Below are positions 1 to 12,200 of a stretch of 64,000 nt of DNA, piece after piece. The stretch comes from Polytrichum commune. Taxonomy: Eukaryota; Streptophyta; Polytrichopsida; Polytrichales; Polytrichaceae. The notes under the pieces were generated by a model. The model made no database searches. It saw nothing but the letters and a program-made list of their open reading frames with translations, and was not told the DNA's origin. Position numbers and translations under genes: made by a program. The stretch spans positions 28,540,527 through 28,604,526 of the forward strand of contig OX485808.1 in NCBI GenBank assembly GCA_950295325.1, in the 5' to 3' direction. Position 1 is the stretch's first letter, and each line of letters begins with the position of its first letter.

Positions 1-419
1 ATACAATAATGGATGGAGATGAAAGCGTGTGATACATAGCATCTAATAATACAGAAGTGGACATAACACAATAATAGTCAGAGAATATTTACGAGCAAGA
101 TATACACAAAATGGCGTCAAATACTAAAAGTATTGGAAGAAAACAAAAATATATATGTGTGGACTGACGTAGATGTAGAAAGAATTAAAATTGGTTGGAA
201 AAATAAATTATTGCTTATTATGAATAGAACAAAGTAGGTGTCAAAAAATTTTGGCGGATATAACAAAAATAAACACATAATGACAAACGCGTCGAAATAT
301 CTCGCTCATTGAACGCCAATTACAACATGTGATCGTAATATACGCCGGATTTTGTGAGATAGATACATTGGAAGAATAAATGATAGTACCTGATAGAAAA
401 CATATCATAGACACCAACG
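1..419. other. no gene recognised
   Basis: AT-rich sequence upstream of the first exon of the ParB/methyltransferase-like gene. I see no convincing open frame, RNA gene or repeat here. It may hold the promoter and 5' leader of that gene. Confidence 0.4.
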
Positions 420-835
420 ATGGTGGACGATGTAGAGAGAACACCCGTGAGGCCGAAGAGAAGACGTAGGAAAGCTTTGTATTTCACTTCCGAGAAAAAG
501 AGGTTCAGACTGAGTGTGGGAAAGAAGAATGCAAATAAGAAAGGGAAAAGAAACTTGTTGAGTACGGTAGAAGAAACTGTGAAGACACTGGATTTTGATG
601 CAATGGAGGATGATGAAGGTGCAAAGAGCAAAGAAGATATAGATGATCGTATATCAGAATCCGAATTGAAGACAGGTTCAAAGAAGACGACAAACAAAAA
701 GGTAAGTCAGTTCAACGTTCACATAATTTGATAGTGCATAAGTTGTAAGTTAGGACGGAGAACCTTGTACGTTCACTCACATATCATGTAGTAGCAATTT
801 ATAGAGGTTATAAATTGGAGAGGAAAAAACCTATA

Positions 836-1078
836 CGTTAATGCACATGGTATATAACAAAAATTTAGGAAGGCTAGAAGTCAGGAGGAGAACGTTCAGG
901 GTTAATAAGAGCAACTTAGGAGGCGAGAAGTTTGGAGATAAAACCCTATACGTTAACGCACATGGTTTGGAAGAGCAACTTAGGAGGCAAAAAGTTGGGA
1001 GGTAAAACCCTGTGCGTTAACGCACATGGTTTGGAAGAGCAACTTAGGAGGCAAAAAGTTGGGAGGTAAAACGACTAG
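836..1078. repeat. 64-bp direct repeats carrying CGTTAACGCACATGG
   Basis: Inside intron 1 of the ParB/methyltransferase-like gene. The motif CGTTAACGCACATGG recurs at 951 and 1015, followed each time by the same GAGCAACTTAGGAGG stretch, giving a 64-bp period. A degenerate copy (CGTTAATGCACATGG) lies at 836. Confidence 0.85.
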
Positions 1079-1572
1079 GAGAGCCTAAAAGTAAACAAAT
1101 ATCTATTGTATGAATTTAAATTGATCTTCAGAGCGTAGGAACAAAAAAACCATTCAAAACGGGGTTAGAATGCAAGAAATGAGAAATATGTCTATTCAAG
1201 TATTCATGGAATACGTTATAGGAGCTAGAAAATGACACAAAATAGCATAATTTTTTTTTTGCCCCGAAACCCAAAATCTACGAGGTGGCCCAAAACAAGG
1301 AAATAGATAGAAGAATAAGAAAAGAAAATGATTTCAAACCAAAACAAAATATAAGAAGATTTTGTAGCTACGGAGATTTAGATAATATAGCATATTTGTT
1401 TATGTTTTTTTGGACCCCATTAGCATTTTTTCCAGATTTTACAAGTTTTGGCAAATCTACCAATTCCAGACAAATTCAAATTCAAATTCAAAAAAAAAAG
1501 TTTTTAGCAAATTCATGTCTCGGCCCTGTGCGATTAACGCACAGGCCTTATGCACTAACGCACAGTGGCCTC

Positions 1573-1672
1573 AAAGTTGCCAGCGCAGGGTCTACTTGCC
1601 TAGCTAGAGGCTTCACAAAGTTGGGCAAGTAGACCCTGTGCGTTAACGCACAGGGTCTGCGCTGGCAACTTT
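1573..1672. repeat. inverted repeat with a perfect 28-bp palindrome
   Basis: The left arm 1573-1600 and right arm 1624-1672 are inverse copies. The right arm holds about 20 extra bases, which complete a perfect 28-bp palindrome at 1631-1658 centred on TGCGTTAACGCA. The structure ends about 60 bp before a TATA-like box. Related partial palindromes occur at 1524-1565. Confidence 0.85.
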
Positions 1673-1729
1673 CTAGCGGCTATGCGGGGCACGAAGAGCC
1701 ACGCTAAATATGGCCGCAGGGACGAGTAG

Positions 1730-1736
1730 TATAAAT
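1730..1736 (+). promoter_or_regulatory. possible TATA box (TATAAAT)
   Basis: TATAAAT is followed about 30 bp later by a pyrimidine-rich CATTCAGTCTTTTTTCTC stretch suited to a transcription start. It could drive a transcript starting with ATG 2361, as an alternative to using exon 1 at 420. Position and composition are the only support. Confidence 0.35.
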
Positions 1737-1890
1737 TGCCACACCTTCAAAGCATTCAGTCTTTTTTCTCTCATCTATCGGACCGGAGCTCGTCGCTGCA
1801 AGCTCTCTCATCTACAGGTGTAGTACAAGGTTTGTTTGTACTTTCGTGATGACTGGGTAATTGCGCATAATTAGGCGTAAATTGCGGGTA

Positions 1891-2074
1891 GTTTGGGTCG
1901 GTCGACCCAAACTGTCTGCCTGGTTTGGGTCGCTCGACCCAAACTGTCCGTCTAGTTTGGGTCGCTCGACCCAAACTGTGAGCATGGTTTGGGTCGTTCG
2001 ACCCAAACTGGCTGTAGGCGGTTTGGGTCGCTCGATCGAAACCGCGTGGACAGTTTGGGTCGTTTGACCCAAAC
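1891..2074. repeat. six-copy array of a near-palindromic 22-mer, 32-bp period
   Basis: Copies start at 1891, 1923, 1955, 1987, 2021 and 2053. Each is GTTTGGGTCG, a central base, then the inverse half ending in CCCAAAC, so each can fold into a hairpin. Spacers of about 10 bp are unrelated. Copies 5 and 6 have changes in one arm. The array lies in intron 1 (or the 5' leader) of the ParB/methyltransferase-like gene. Confidence 0.9.
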
Positions 2075-2112
2075 CTCGCGCCCAACTTTTGTAGACCTAT
2101 AGTTGGACACAC

Positions 2113-2140
2113 AGACCCTGTGCGTTAACGCACAAGGTCT
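2113..2140. repeat. further copy of the TGCGTTAACGCA palindrome
   Basis: The same 28-bp palindrome as at 1631-1658 with one mismatched base in the right arm. The core is at 2121-2132. Confidence 0.85.
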
Positions 2141-5100
2141 GCCCTTGTAGTTTTGGGGTGAGCGGCCACCCTTATCGTACAATATTTAAAGGTGCAAATG
2201 GTAGTGTCTAGAATAATTTTTGTTATTCTTCCCTGTGTTCGTGGTATTCTGTTGTTATTGTTGTTGCTATTGCTGTTGTTTTTGTAATGTTATTACTAAT
2301 GTGTTTCTACTGGTTTTGAAAAATTTATGAAACTTATTTCATTTGTTTTAGGACCAATCAATGGATTTGGAGAGAACGACTGTTATTTCTACTGGTGATG
2401 ATTCTACAATGCATTCAACTCAAGATCGTCCATCTCAACAAGTTCATGTTCATCAGGACATATCGTCAAATCTTCATAATAAGAAAAAGAAAAAAATAAA
2501 TGAATCTCTCGATGATTTTGACTCGGATGAAGATAATGATGGTGACAATAAAACCTATCAACAGAAAGTCTGGGAGCTTACGGACAAGCGAAAGGTTAAT
2601 TCCACTTCAACAATTTCCTCAATCCGTGCTGGACCGAAATCTCGTTTGCGTGTACCCTTATGTCGCATGGTTCCAATGCCTATTGTGCGTCCTGCTTTGA
2701 AAGGCGACATCACTAAATTGGAGGCTGACTTTTTCAATGGTTATCGTGATGGTGACCGTGTGTTTTATCTATCGGCTACCGACTCTAAGGGAAATTTTCA
2801 ATTTGTGGATGACGAGGTTCGTGCATCTTAGAGCCCAAATTGGGCTCAAGCTAATGCGATGTTTGAAACTGAATTAGATGCCGATCCTTCATTTACATCA
2901 TACAAGAACAAGATGTTCTTCATATGGGATGGTAATCACAGATTTTTTGCTTGGAAAAGTTATATTGACCGCTTGCATATCGAAGATTACGAGCGTCATG
3001 TCTTTGTGGATTCCATCATTTTGGCGCCCGAGCTTGATGACATTCCAAATTTGTTGACTGCTATGCACGACATCAACAAGTAATGTTTTTACTTCTTTAT
3101 TTTCATTTATTTCTGGTTTGTATTTTGTTATTTGAATTATATCATCCTAAATCCATGAATTCAATATTTTTTCAGGTCAACAGAAAACTCTCACGTTTCT
3201 ACCAATTTGGTGCATACTTTGTATCGGATGCAAAGTATTGGCACCATGCCTTTGACTTCTTTTAAAAAACAACTGGATCCTAGAAATTATAAGCGATGTG
3301 AGGAGAAGTCCGTTGAAACTTGGTATTCTTTGACGCGGCCAATTTTTCTTAATTATATGTACAGTGTAAGTTTTTCTAGCATTTCCTACTATGTTTTTAA
3401 TGTTTATTTATCTTTCATTTACATCACATCTATATGTACTTATTAATTTTGGATTTTGTTTGATTTTTCAGCAAGAACTTGCCGAGGCTAGCGATATTGC
3501 TCTCAACCTTTACAATGAAACCCATCCTCTTGAACGAACTTCAGAAGGAGTTTCTAAAGCAATGTCCGCAGCTGTCAACAAAAAACGTGCCATGTTGTCT
3601 TCTAGTTTTACAAAACAACTAGCAATTGCTGACATCAATATCACCCCTGCTTTTCTTGAAGAAGTTAAGCACCATTGGGGTTCATTTTCGGTGCCTGAAA
3701 TGTTACAAGAGAAACTTCATCGTGTTGTTGTTAGTAATGTGGATCCAGATGTCAAAGTCGGATGGCTCAAGCTTTGGAATGGCAATAGATTTGACAAAGA
3801 TGCATTGCATTTCCCGAAATCACCCCTCTCTGATTCTGCACTTGATGATTGGTTATCAAAGGCTACATATTGGGCACAGTTAGAGAAAAAAACTATTGAA
3901 GAGCTTCAAAGTATTCTTTCATCTCCTCTTCAATTGCCTGCAGATGTGCCTACTCTCTCCGAATATATCCAAACCTGGAAGTTTGCAGCTTTCAATTCAA
4001 TATTCTATCGTGAATTCAAAAGCGGAAAAGTAAAAAAACACAACGTTTGGGATGAGCAACCGAATATTGATCTTGCTATGAAGTGTGTTCTATACAGGTA
4101 CAACTTATTCTTTACTATTTCTTGATATTTTTTCATTACATTTTACTTTTCATTCAATATTTGGCTCATAATATTTTTGTGTGTAGGTATTTCCGATATG
4201 TTTTGATTCCGCACAAATGCGTTATAGGAGAACCTCGTTTTTTTCAAAATTGGCGTGACACTGGTGCGGAAGACTCATGCATGTTCACTACTGAGATTTG
4301 TTTGGATTGGTCGCCCCCATACTATGAGGATTGTGGTTGGTATCTTGATTGTCCTAAGGATGCATGTCCGTCAAGTGAGAAGACAATCCGTCAGATAAAT
4401 GATGCAAAAAATGTAGATCCTCGTGATACTGCAATTTTGCAAGCATAAATTGTACAGCTTAAACTTAAAGAGCCAGAACCAAAAGAGACAAAACGTCATA
4501 AGAGAAAACATGTTCTTGAAACCAAAATACAAGGTCAATCGGAAATTTCACAACATGAAGAATTGCTTGTTCTTTCCAATGATTTGGATAAGAATACATT
4601 TGGAGGCGAAAGTTCAAAATCCGGGTGCGATGTATTGGAATTTCATTACTCCAGCATCTATGACGCTATTCATCGTGTGCCAACGAATGTTTTGAGAAAA
4701 TAGTTATTCATACTGAAGAACTTTCTTACGCTCTCTTTTGCTCGATCTACTGCTGTCAAGAACAAGTCTAAAGGGGTTGAAGTAGGCCCTCCTGAGTGGA
4801 TCCAATGGCGGGCATTTCTTGAAAATGTAAGTAATCTTCATTTTGTATTTTCTGTAATGTTCTTACTTTTATGTGGATTTTATTTTGTGTCTTATATTGT
4901 GATATGTTGTGGTATTTCAGTTCAAAGACAATCGCGAATTTCATGTCATGGGAAGTCCGATTCCATTTGCCGTTGACTTGGTTTTTCTGCAATTTCCGGA
5001 CGGTTTTGACTTCAACCTCTCCAATAGACCTGCTGAAATTCCTCTTTGGAATAAATATGACAAGAACTGGATGGTTGCAACAATGTCCTTGTGCAAGTCC

Positions 5101-6176
5101 ATCTTGTCTGATGATGGCGTCCTCATAGTATTTTCTGCTATCGATATGCAAACCAAGAAGGTTTTGAATTCAACCTTACACAACGGCAACATGAAAGTTC
5201 TTAGGACTTTTATTTGCCTCAATTCGTACATGGTGTTCAAGGATCCGGAGTCTCCAACCTACACCGTAAGTATAACACATCACAATTGTTTCTATTTAAT
5301 TATTTTGGTGTTATTTGCATTGTATATAGTTTTAACACAATTTACATTTTTTTGTAGACTCCGGCATTTATGGCTCATGTCTTGGTAAGGGATTTTACTA
5401 CCAAAAAATCCACGAGACAACCAAACTCCACTTTTTTCGGCACTGGATTGAAAAGCAAAAACTTGCTTTTCAATTTTGTGGATGAAAAAAACACGCTTCT
5501 TCAAAAATCGGGAAGACCTTGGAGGGGGCCATATCAAAAATCGCCGCATTTTTTTCAAGATCTTATTGAATTGTTTACACCATCGAATGGACGCGTTGTT
5601 GATTTGACATGTTCCACTGGAGCTTCTATCCTAGCAACACGCGCATGTGGCAGATATCTTCTTGCATTTGAGGGTGATAATGACATGTTTGAGCACATAT
5701 TGAAACCGCTTTTGGAAAAGGTTTTGAAAGAGGGGTCATCTAAGGAGAATATACAAGATCTCACAAAAGAAGATGATGACCTTTCGGATGAGGAGATGCT
5801 TGAATTTGAGTGTGAGTAAGTTTTGATACAATAAATTTTTATTCAATTCATTCGTTTCATTCAATTCATTGGTTCATTTTTATTTCTTCACATTATTTAC
5901 ATGTTTCATCGATTTGATTTCAGGAATACGATTGGAAAGAGGACATGTCTCCCGTTTTGGGCACATAGACAATTCCTACGAAGTCCAAGTCGTAGCCCGC
6001 GTCTCCCATCTTATGCCGAGAATGTTGCAATTGCAATGTTGAATCTCGAAGATTCGGATCCAAATGAAGAATCTTGCTATAGTTCCAAAATCAATTCGCA
6101 ATGCAAAGGTGCTCGAATATATATAGATGACGAGGCAAAAGATAGTTTCATGTCTAGTGCTACTACTTATGAATAA

Positions 6177-7918
6177 ATTTTTGGACTTCATGTTGTTTAT
6201 CCTTCTCAACCCTCTTATTACTAAACCCTAAAATCATCATTTTTAAGGCCACAATTCCACGGTTATAGGATATTGGTGGCCCTATTACCAAAATTTTCAT
6301 CTTCCTCACTGCTCATAAGTTACCGCTCATTGCTCACCGCTCATAAGATAGCACTCCCCAAGAAATACCCAAGAAATATGAACTCAAATACTACAACTTG
6401 AAGCCATAAAATATCTTAAAATCATTCACACCAAAACTAATTCTAACAAGAGGTCAAGCCCTCTTCAAGGTCAACTAGCCTTGGCTCTCCAACTAAAAAC
6501 TAAGCACACACATGTGCTCCAATCTTGCTTCCAACACACCCACACTTATAACACGTGGGGTGCCTTAGAGCACGAAGGGAAGAGAGGATGAATGAGGAAA
6601 GAATGAGGGATTATATAGTGAGTTTGAGGGGGTGAGCACCCTCAAGGCTCACGATAAGCCCTCAAGATCTCCTCCTACTTTGTAGGCTCTAATCTTATCT
6701 CCTAAGCCTTCCTCCCTCAAATGATCAACAAGGATCCTAATTCAAACATTTAACTAACCTTGGCTTTCTACCTACCACACTTTACCAAGGTTTATCCTTC
6801 TCCTACTTAAATCCACTCCACAAAAGCCTAATGCTTCAAACTAAGTTTTCTTCAAGCTTCACTCTTTTTATATTTTTGTGAATAATCATAAATCACCAAA
6901 ACACCACTTGTAATGTTTTACAAGTGTTAACAACCAATGTGGGCATCAATTTGGGCTCACACATGGTTCACATCGAGGTCATGTCCAATATGACTAAAAA
7001 CCTAGTCATATGATGACTACACTCACTTCTAGTCATCACTTTGGTTCAACATGACTGCACTAAAATCGATAGTCATATCCGGTTATATGGTCGTAGTTAT
7101 TTTTTCGTGTTTTCCTTGCAGGGATTGCATGGTCTTCATGACAATTTGTACAAGCTCCCAAGAAGAATTCAAATTTGTTTTCACTACATTTATGAGATAA
7201 AAATGAAATATTTGATCTAACTACAAAGAAGAAGTGAAAGTATTATTATATGTGACAATAGTGATCAACACAAATAGCATCTATTTCAATATATGTATTT
7301 GTACGAGACCAAATACACACACACACATACACATAATATACTACATTTCTGAATCTAGGTACTATGATTTGTTTAATACCCACTTACCAAGTTTGGTGGA
7401 ATAAATCACATTGTCAATACAACAACATGTACTGGTATAATTCATGTTTAAGTAAAAGAATTGATATTATTAGAAAAATAAAATAAAAATACATAATGAT
7501 ACTGCATGTTTTTTAGTGCATGCGATTTTATTTCTTGTTTTGGACTTAAACAATAGATACATGGCCTTGTTATATATGGTTGGTCTTACCAATACAATCA
7601 ACAACAAACAGTTTAGAAGAGGTTTTTAGACATATTTGCTTATATAAATTGATTGCATGCTTTTGGGCACACTACCTGCCCACAATAACATTCAGACTGG
7701 TGCAGAACACTTTTGGTATAACTTAGAATCATGTTACACTGGACATTTAAGAACTTTTGGGAATGTACAAACTTGCTAGGATCATTACCACTAGCTTCAA
7801 AAATATGGGTGGCACCTTAAAATCTTGCAATCATGCTTGGTTTTTCACACTTATAAATTTACGAATTGTAATATATAAAAATATGTCCACAAAACACTAC
7901 ATTGATATTAAATTGCAT
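6177..7918. other. no gene recognised
   Basis: AT-rich intergenic sequence downstream of the ParB/methyltransferase-like gene. It contains a short CA-rich microsatellite near 7315-7336. I see no splice-linked coding frame or RNA gene. Confidence 0.5.
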
Positions 7919-8257
7919 CTACAACTCATGAGTTTGTAATGCTCGAACATTAGACAATCTCAATGTTGTCAAAGAAGTCAAGTTCCCCAATCCCTTCGGT
8001 AATGTCGTCAAGCTCTTACAACAAGACAAATTCAATGTTGTCAAAGAAATCAGGCTCCCCAATCCCTCCGGTAATGTCGTCAAGCTCGAACAAAAAGACA
8101 AATTCAACGTTGTCAAAGAAGTCAATTTCCCCAATCCCTCTAGTACTGTTGTCAAGCTCCAACAAGCAAACAAATCCAATCTTATCAAAGAAGTTAAGTT
8201 CCCCAATCCCTCCAGTCATGTCGTCAAGCTCTCACACTCAGACAAATCCGATGTTGT
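7919..8257 (-). pseudogene. severed 3' end of the LRR exon
   Basis: On the minus strand this reads as about four 24-residue leucine-rich repeats (SLTTLPEGLGSLISL type), the same family as the LRR exon beyond the insertion at 8258-9226. It ends at 7919 and contains one in-frame TGA where TT(A/G) is expected, at about 8208-8210. It was almost certainly the original carboxyl end of the kinase-NB-ARC-LRR gene, now disconnected. Confidence 0.8.
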
Positions 8258-9226
8258 TGCAACCCTTGCTAGTCCCCTTGAAAATCTTGCCAATTTCCAT
8301 TTCTAGCAAAGGTTACGAGTGCTAACCCTTCGCATTCCGCAATGCTAATGGTTAGCTCCTCTCACCCCGGACCTTATAGTTCATAGGAGGGAACCAACCC
8401 TCCTACTTTCCATTCAGGACTCACCCCTTAATCCGTAACCCATTTCTACATCTAGACTTCCATCCATGGAAGTCGAATCCTATGTTGATCAGCGCATTGC
8501 CGGAGCAACACTACAACAACCCGAAGCGTACTAGGCAACTATGGCCTCACATTGGGAGAATGCCCATGGAGGCCGTGCCGTTCGGCCTCGGGGGGGTGAG
8601 GCCACACCACCTCACCAATATATGCCTCTAGGACTCTACGCGGGGCCCCTACCCCACCGTCAAGAAACCTTTTGTCTCTCTACCAAGAGTTGGGGCCAAG
8701 TAGACATTTTCCCTTAGCCGCCGGGCCTAGAAGCCCCCAGCAACTTCAGACCGTCGTAACTTCCTTGTATGATGTCTGATACAAACACACAACCACTCCA
8801 TCTTCATCTACGCTTCACGTACATGCCGATGGACTCCTCACTTGCCCCATTCGGGCAAGTATTGAGGAAATTATGCCTGTTCAAACCTTGGCAGTCCCGG
8901 GAATCACTCCCAGGCACTGCTGTACCAGGGTGCTGTCCCGGGACAGCGCCCCACTCAAATTCTCATAACTCCTAGCTCACACCTCCGATTGAGGTGTTCT
9001 TGAGCATTCTAGAATCACCCCGCCATGAGCTACGCATAGCTCATGGCCTTACCCTCATGCCTCCTAATCTCCATGGGTGGGAGGCGTTCCCAACGCCCGG
9101 GGCCCTCGCCTACACAAGGATCACTTGGGCCCTCGCACCAATGGCGCCACAAGTCCCAGGTGTCACTCCGGGGTCCCCCTTGTGCCCATGGTGTTTTGGG
9201 CTCTCCTCATGGAGAGGTGCGCGACA
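8258..9226. mobile_element. 969-bp insertion with TG...CA ends (solo-LTR-like), 8-bp duplication
   Basis: It interrupts the LRR exon. GATGTTGT is repeated on both sides (8250-8257 and 9227-9234), and the LRR frame resumes beyond it. The insert begins TGCAACCC and ends GCGCGACA. A diverged full-length relative lies at about 56389-57362. No protein is encoded. TG...CA termini suggest a solo LTR, but 8 bp is longer than usual for LTR elements, so a DNA transposon derivative is an alternative. Confidence 0.75.
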
Positions 9227-12200
9227 GATGTTGTCAAAGAAGTCAAGAGCTCACATCCAGACAAATCCAATGTTCTCAAAGAAGACAAGTTCCCCAATCC
9301 CTCCGGTAATGTCGTCAAGCTCAAACACTGACACAAATTCAATGTTTCCAAAAAAGTCAAGTTCCCCAATCCCTCCGGTAATGTCGTCAAGCTCAAACAT
9401 TGAGACAAATTCAATGTTTTCAAAGAAGTCAAGTTCCCCAATCCCTCCGATAATGTCGTCAAGCTCAAACACTGACACAAATTCAATGTTGTCAAAGAAG
9501 TCAAGTTCCCCAATCCCTCCGGTAATGTCGTCAAGCTCTTACACTGAAACAATTTCAATGTTGTTAAAGAAATCAAGTTTCCCAATCCCTCCGGTAATGT
9601 CGTCAAGCTCTTACAATAAGACAAATCCAATGTTGTCAAAGAAGTCAAGTTTCCCAATCCCTCTGGTAATGTCGTCAACCTCTTACACATAGACAAATCC
9701 AATGTTGTCAGAGAAATCAAGTTCCCCAATCCCTCCGGTAATGTCGTCAACCTCTCATACATAGACAAATCCAATGTTGTCAAAGAAGTCAAATTTCCCA
9801 ATTCCTCCGGCAATATCATCAACCTCCAACAATCAGACAAATTCAATGTTGTCAAAGAAGTCAAGTTTCCCAATCCCTCCGGTAATGTCATCAAACTCAA
9901 ACACTGACACAAATTCAATGTTGTCAAAGAAGTCAAGTTCCCCAATCCCTCTGGTAATGTCGTCAAGCTCTTACACTGAAACAATTTCAATGTTGTCAAA
10001 GAAATCAAGTTCCCCAATCCCTCCGGTAATGTCGTCAAGCTCGAACACCCAGACAAATTCAGTGTTGTCAAAGAAGTCAAGTTCTCCAATCCCTCCGGTA
10101 ATGTCTTCAATCTCCTACAAAAGCATAAATTGAATGTTGTCAAAGAAGTCAAGTTCCCCAATCCCTCTGGTAATGTCGTCAACCACTCACACATAGACAA
10201 ATACAATTCTATCAGAGAAGTCAAGTTTCCCAATCCCTCCGGCAATGTCATCAACCTCCAACAATCAGACAAATTCAATGTTGTCAAAGAAGTCAGGTTC
10301 TCCAATCCCTCCGGTAATGTCGTTAAGCTCTTACAACAAGACAAATGCAATGTTGTCAAAGAAGTTAGGTTTCCTAATCCCTCCGGTAATATCGTCAAGC
10401 TCGAACAAAAAGACAAATCCAATGTTCTCAAAGAAGTCAAGTTCCCCAATCCCTCCGGCAATGTCGTCAACCTCCAACAATTAGACAAATCCAATGTTGT
10501 TAAAGAAGTCAGGTTCTCCAATTCCTCAGGTAATGTCGTCAAGCTCTTACAACAAGACAAATTCAATGTTGTCAAAGAAGTCAGGTTCCCCAATCCCTCC
10601 GGTAATGTCGTCAAGCTCTCACACGAAGACAAATCCAATGTTGTCAGAGAAATCAAGTTCCCCAATCCCTCCGGTAATGTCGTCAACCTCTCATACATAG
10701 ACAAATCCAATGTTGTCAAAGAAGTCAAATTTCCCAATTCCTCCGGCAATATCATCAACCTCCAACAATCAGACCGATTCAATGTTGTCAAAGAAGTCAA
10801 GTTCCCCAATCCCTCCGTAATTGTTGTCAATCCCGAACAAGAAGACAAATTCAATGTTATCAAAGAAGTCAATTTCCCCAATCCGTCCGGTAATGTCATC
10901 AAGCTATTACACCCAGACAAAGCCAATGTTGTCAAAGAAGTCAAGTTCCCCAATCCCTCCGGTAATGTCGTCAAGCTCTTACACTGAAACAATTTCAATG
11001 TTGTCAAAGAAATCAAGTTCCCCAATCCCTCCGGTAATGTCGTCAAGCTCGAACACCGAGACAAATTCAGTGTTGTCAAAGAAGTCAAGTTCTCCAATCC
11101 CTCCGGTAATGTCGTCAAGCTCTCACACGAAGACAAATCCAATGTTGTCAAAGAAGTCAAGTTCCCCAATCCCTCCGGTAATGTCGTCAAGCTCTTACAC
11201 TGAAACAATTTCAATGTTGTCAAAGAAATCAAGTTCCCCAATCCCTCCGGTAATGTCGTCAAGCTCGAACACCGAGACAAATTCAGTGTTGTCAAAGAAG
11301 TCAAGTTCTCCAATCCCTCCGGTAATGTCGTCAAGCTCTCACACGAAGACAAATCCAATGTTGTCAAAGAAGTCAAGTTCCCCAATCCCTCTGGTAATGT
11401 CGTCAACCTCTCACACATAGACAAATACAATTTTGTCAGAGAAGTCAAGTTCCCCAATCCCTCCGGCAATGTCATCAAGCTCTTACACCAAGACAAATCC
11501 AATGTTGTCAAAGAAGTCAAGTTCTCCAATCCCTCCGGTAATGTCGTCAAGCTCTTACAATCAGACAAATCCAATGTTGTCAAAGAAGTCAAGTTCCCCA
11601 ATCCCTCTGGTAATGTTGTCATCCTTGAGCATTCATACAAAACCAATGTTGTCAAAGAAATCCAATTCTGGAATGCTTCCGGTAACGTTGTCAATTCCGC
11701 ACATATCAATAGTCGAATGGATCTTAGGTCATGGTCGTTCATGTCTATGAAATTGTCCCCCACCCATTGTGAAATTTCTTCATTTATATAAATTGCTTCT
11801 ATTTTCTTGTAATTCTGGGTTTCAAAGACACCACAAAATGTCAAAATTATGTTTCGTTAATTAAAGTGGTATTGAAATTCAACTGTTTTGTTTAGATGAG
11901 ATGAAAAAACCATTTCAATACATATTACACATGTGTCAAATGTCAAATTTAGGCAACTTAGAAATTCAAACTTTCACCAACATATTTGTACTTGCATTTC
12001 ACAAAAATCAACCTTATTCAGCTCTTTTATTTGCACCATACCTTGTCATGTGTCGATCCAATTGTCAAAGGAATCATGTTTAGTTTCCAAATTCGAGTGC
12101 CCAAGTATTCCTCGTATGTCTCAGCAATCATGCGTCCCATGTCACGTAGTTGGTCGTGCATTTCTAGATACCCCATTTCATCTATCTTAACCAAGGATTT

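Larger units (their letters stand above)
420..6176 (+). pseudogene. ParB-like / N4-N6 DNA methyltransferase-like gene, 8 exons, three in-frame stops
   Basis: Exons by GT-AG and phase: 420-701, 2352-3079, 3176-3365, 3472-4097, 4187-4826, 4921-5265, 5358-5815 and 5924-6176, about 1170 codons. Exon 1 is Lys/Arg-rich (PKRRRRKAL, a likely nuclear signal). Exon 2 carries FIWDGNHRFFAW, resembling the DGNHR motif of ParB/sulfiredoxin-fold domains. Exon 7 reads GRVVDLTCSTGAS, then ATRACGRYLLAFEGDND, the order of the SAM-binding motif I and following strand in beta-class N4/N6 DNA methyltransferases. The expected catalytic D/N/S-PP-Y in exon 6 appears replaced near VDLVFLQFPDGFD. ParB-methylase fusions are known from phages and bacteria. 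In-frame stops at 2829 (TAG), 4446 (TAA) and 4701 (TAG) interrupt otherwise coherent coding sequence, so the locus is probably a recent pseudogene. Exon 1 could instead belong to a separate gene, with the true start at ATG 2361. Domain names are inferred from motifs only. Confidence 0.6.

Noticed and set aside
1891..2074. CRISPR-like array
   Set aside because: Regular repeats with short spacers, but the spacers are only ~10 bp, the units are palindromic, there are no cas genes and the context is eukaryotic.
9235..11750. Plus-strand open frames full of SSPIPPVMSSS-type repeats
   Set aside because: These are antisense shadows of the 72-bp LRR units; no splice structure or independent domain supports them.
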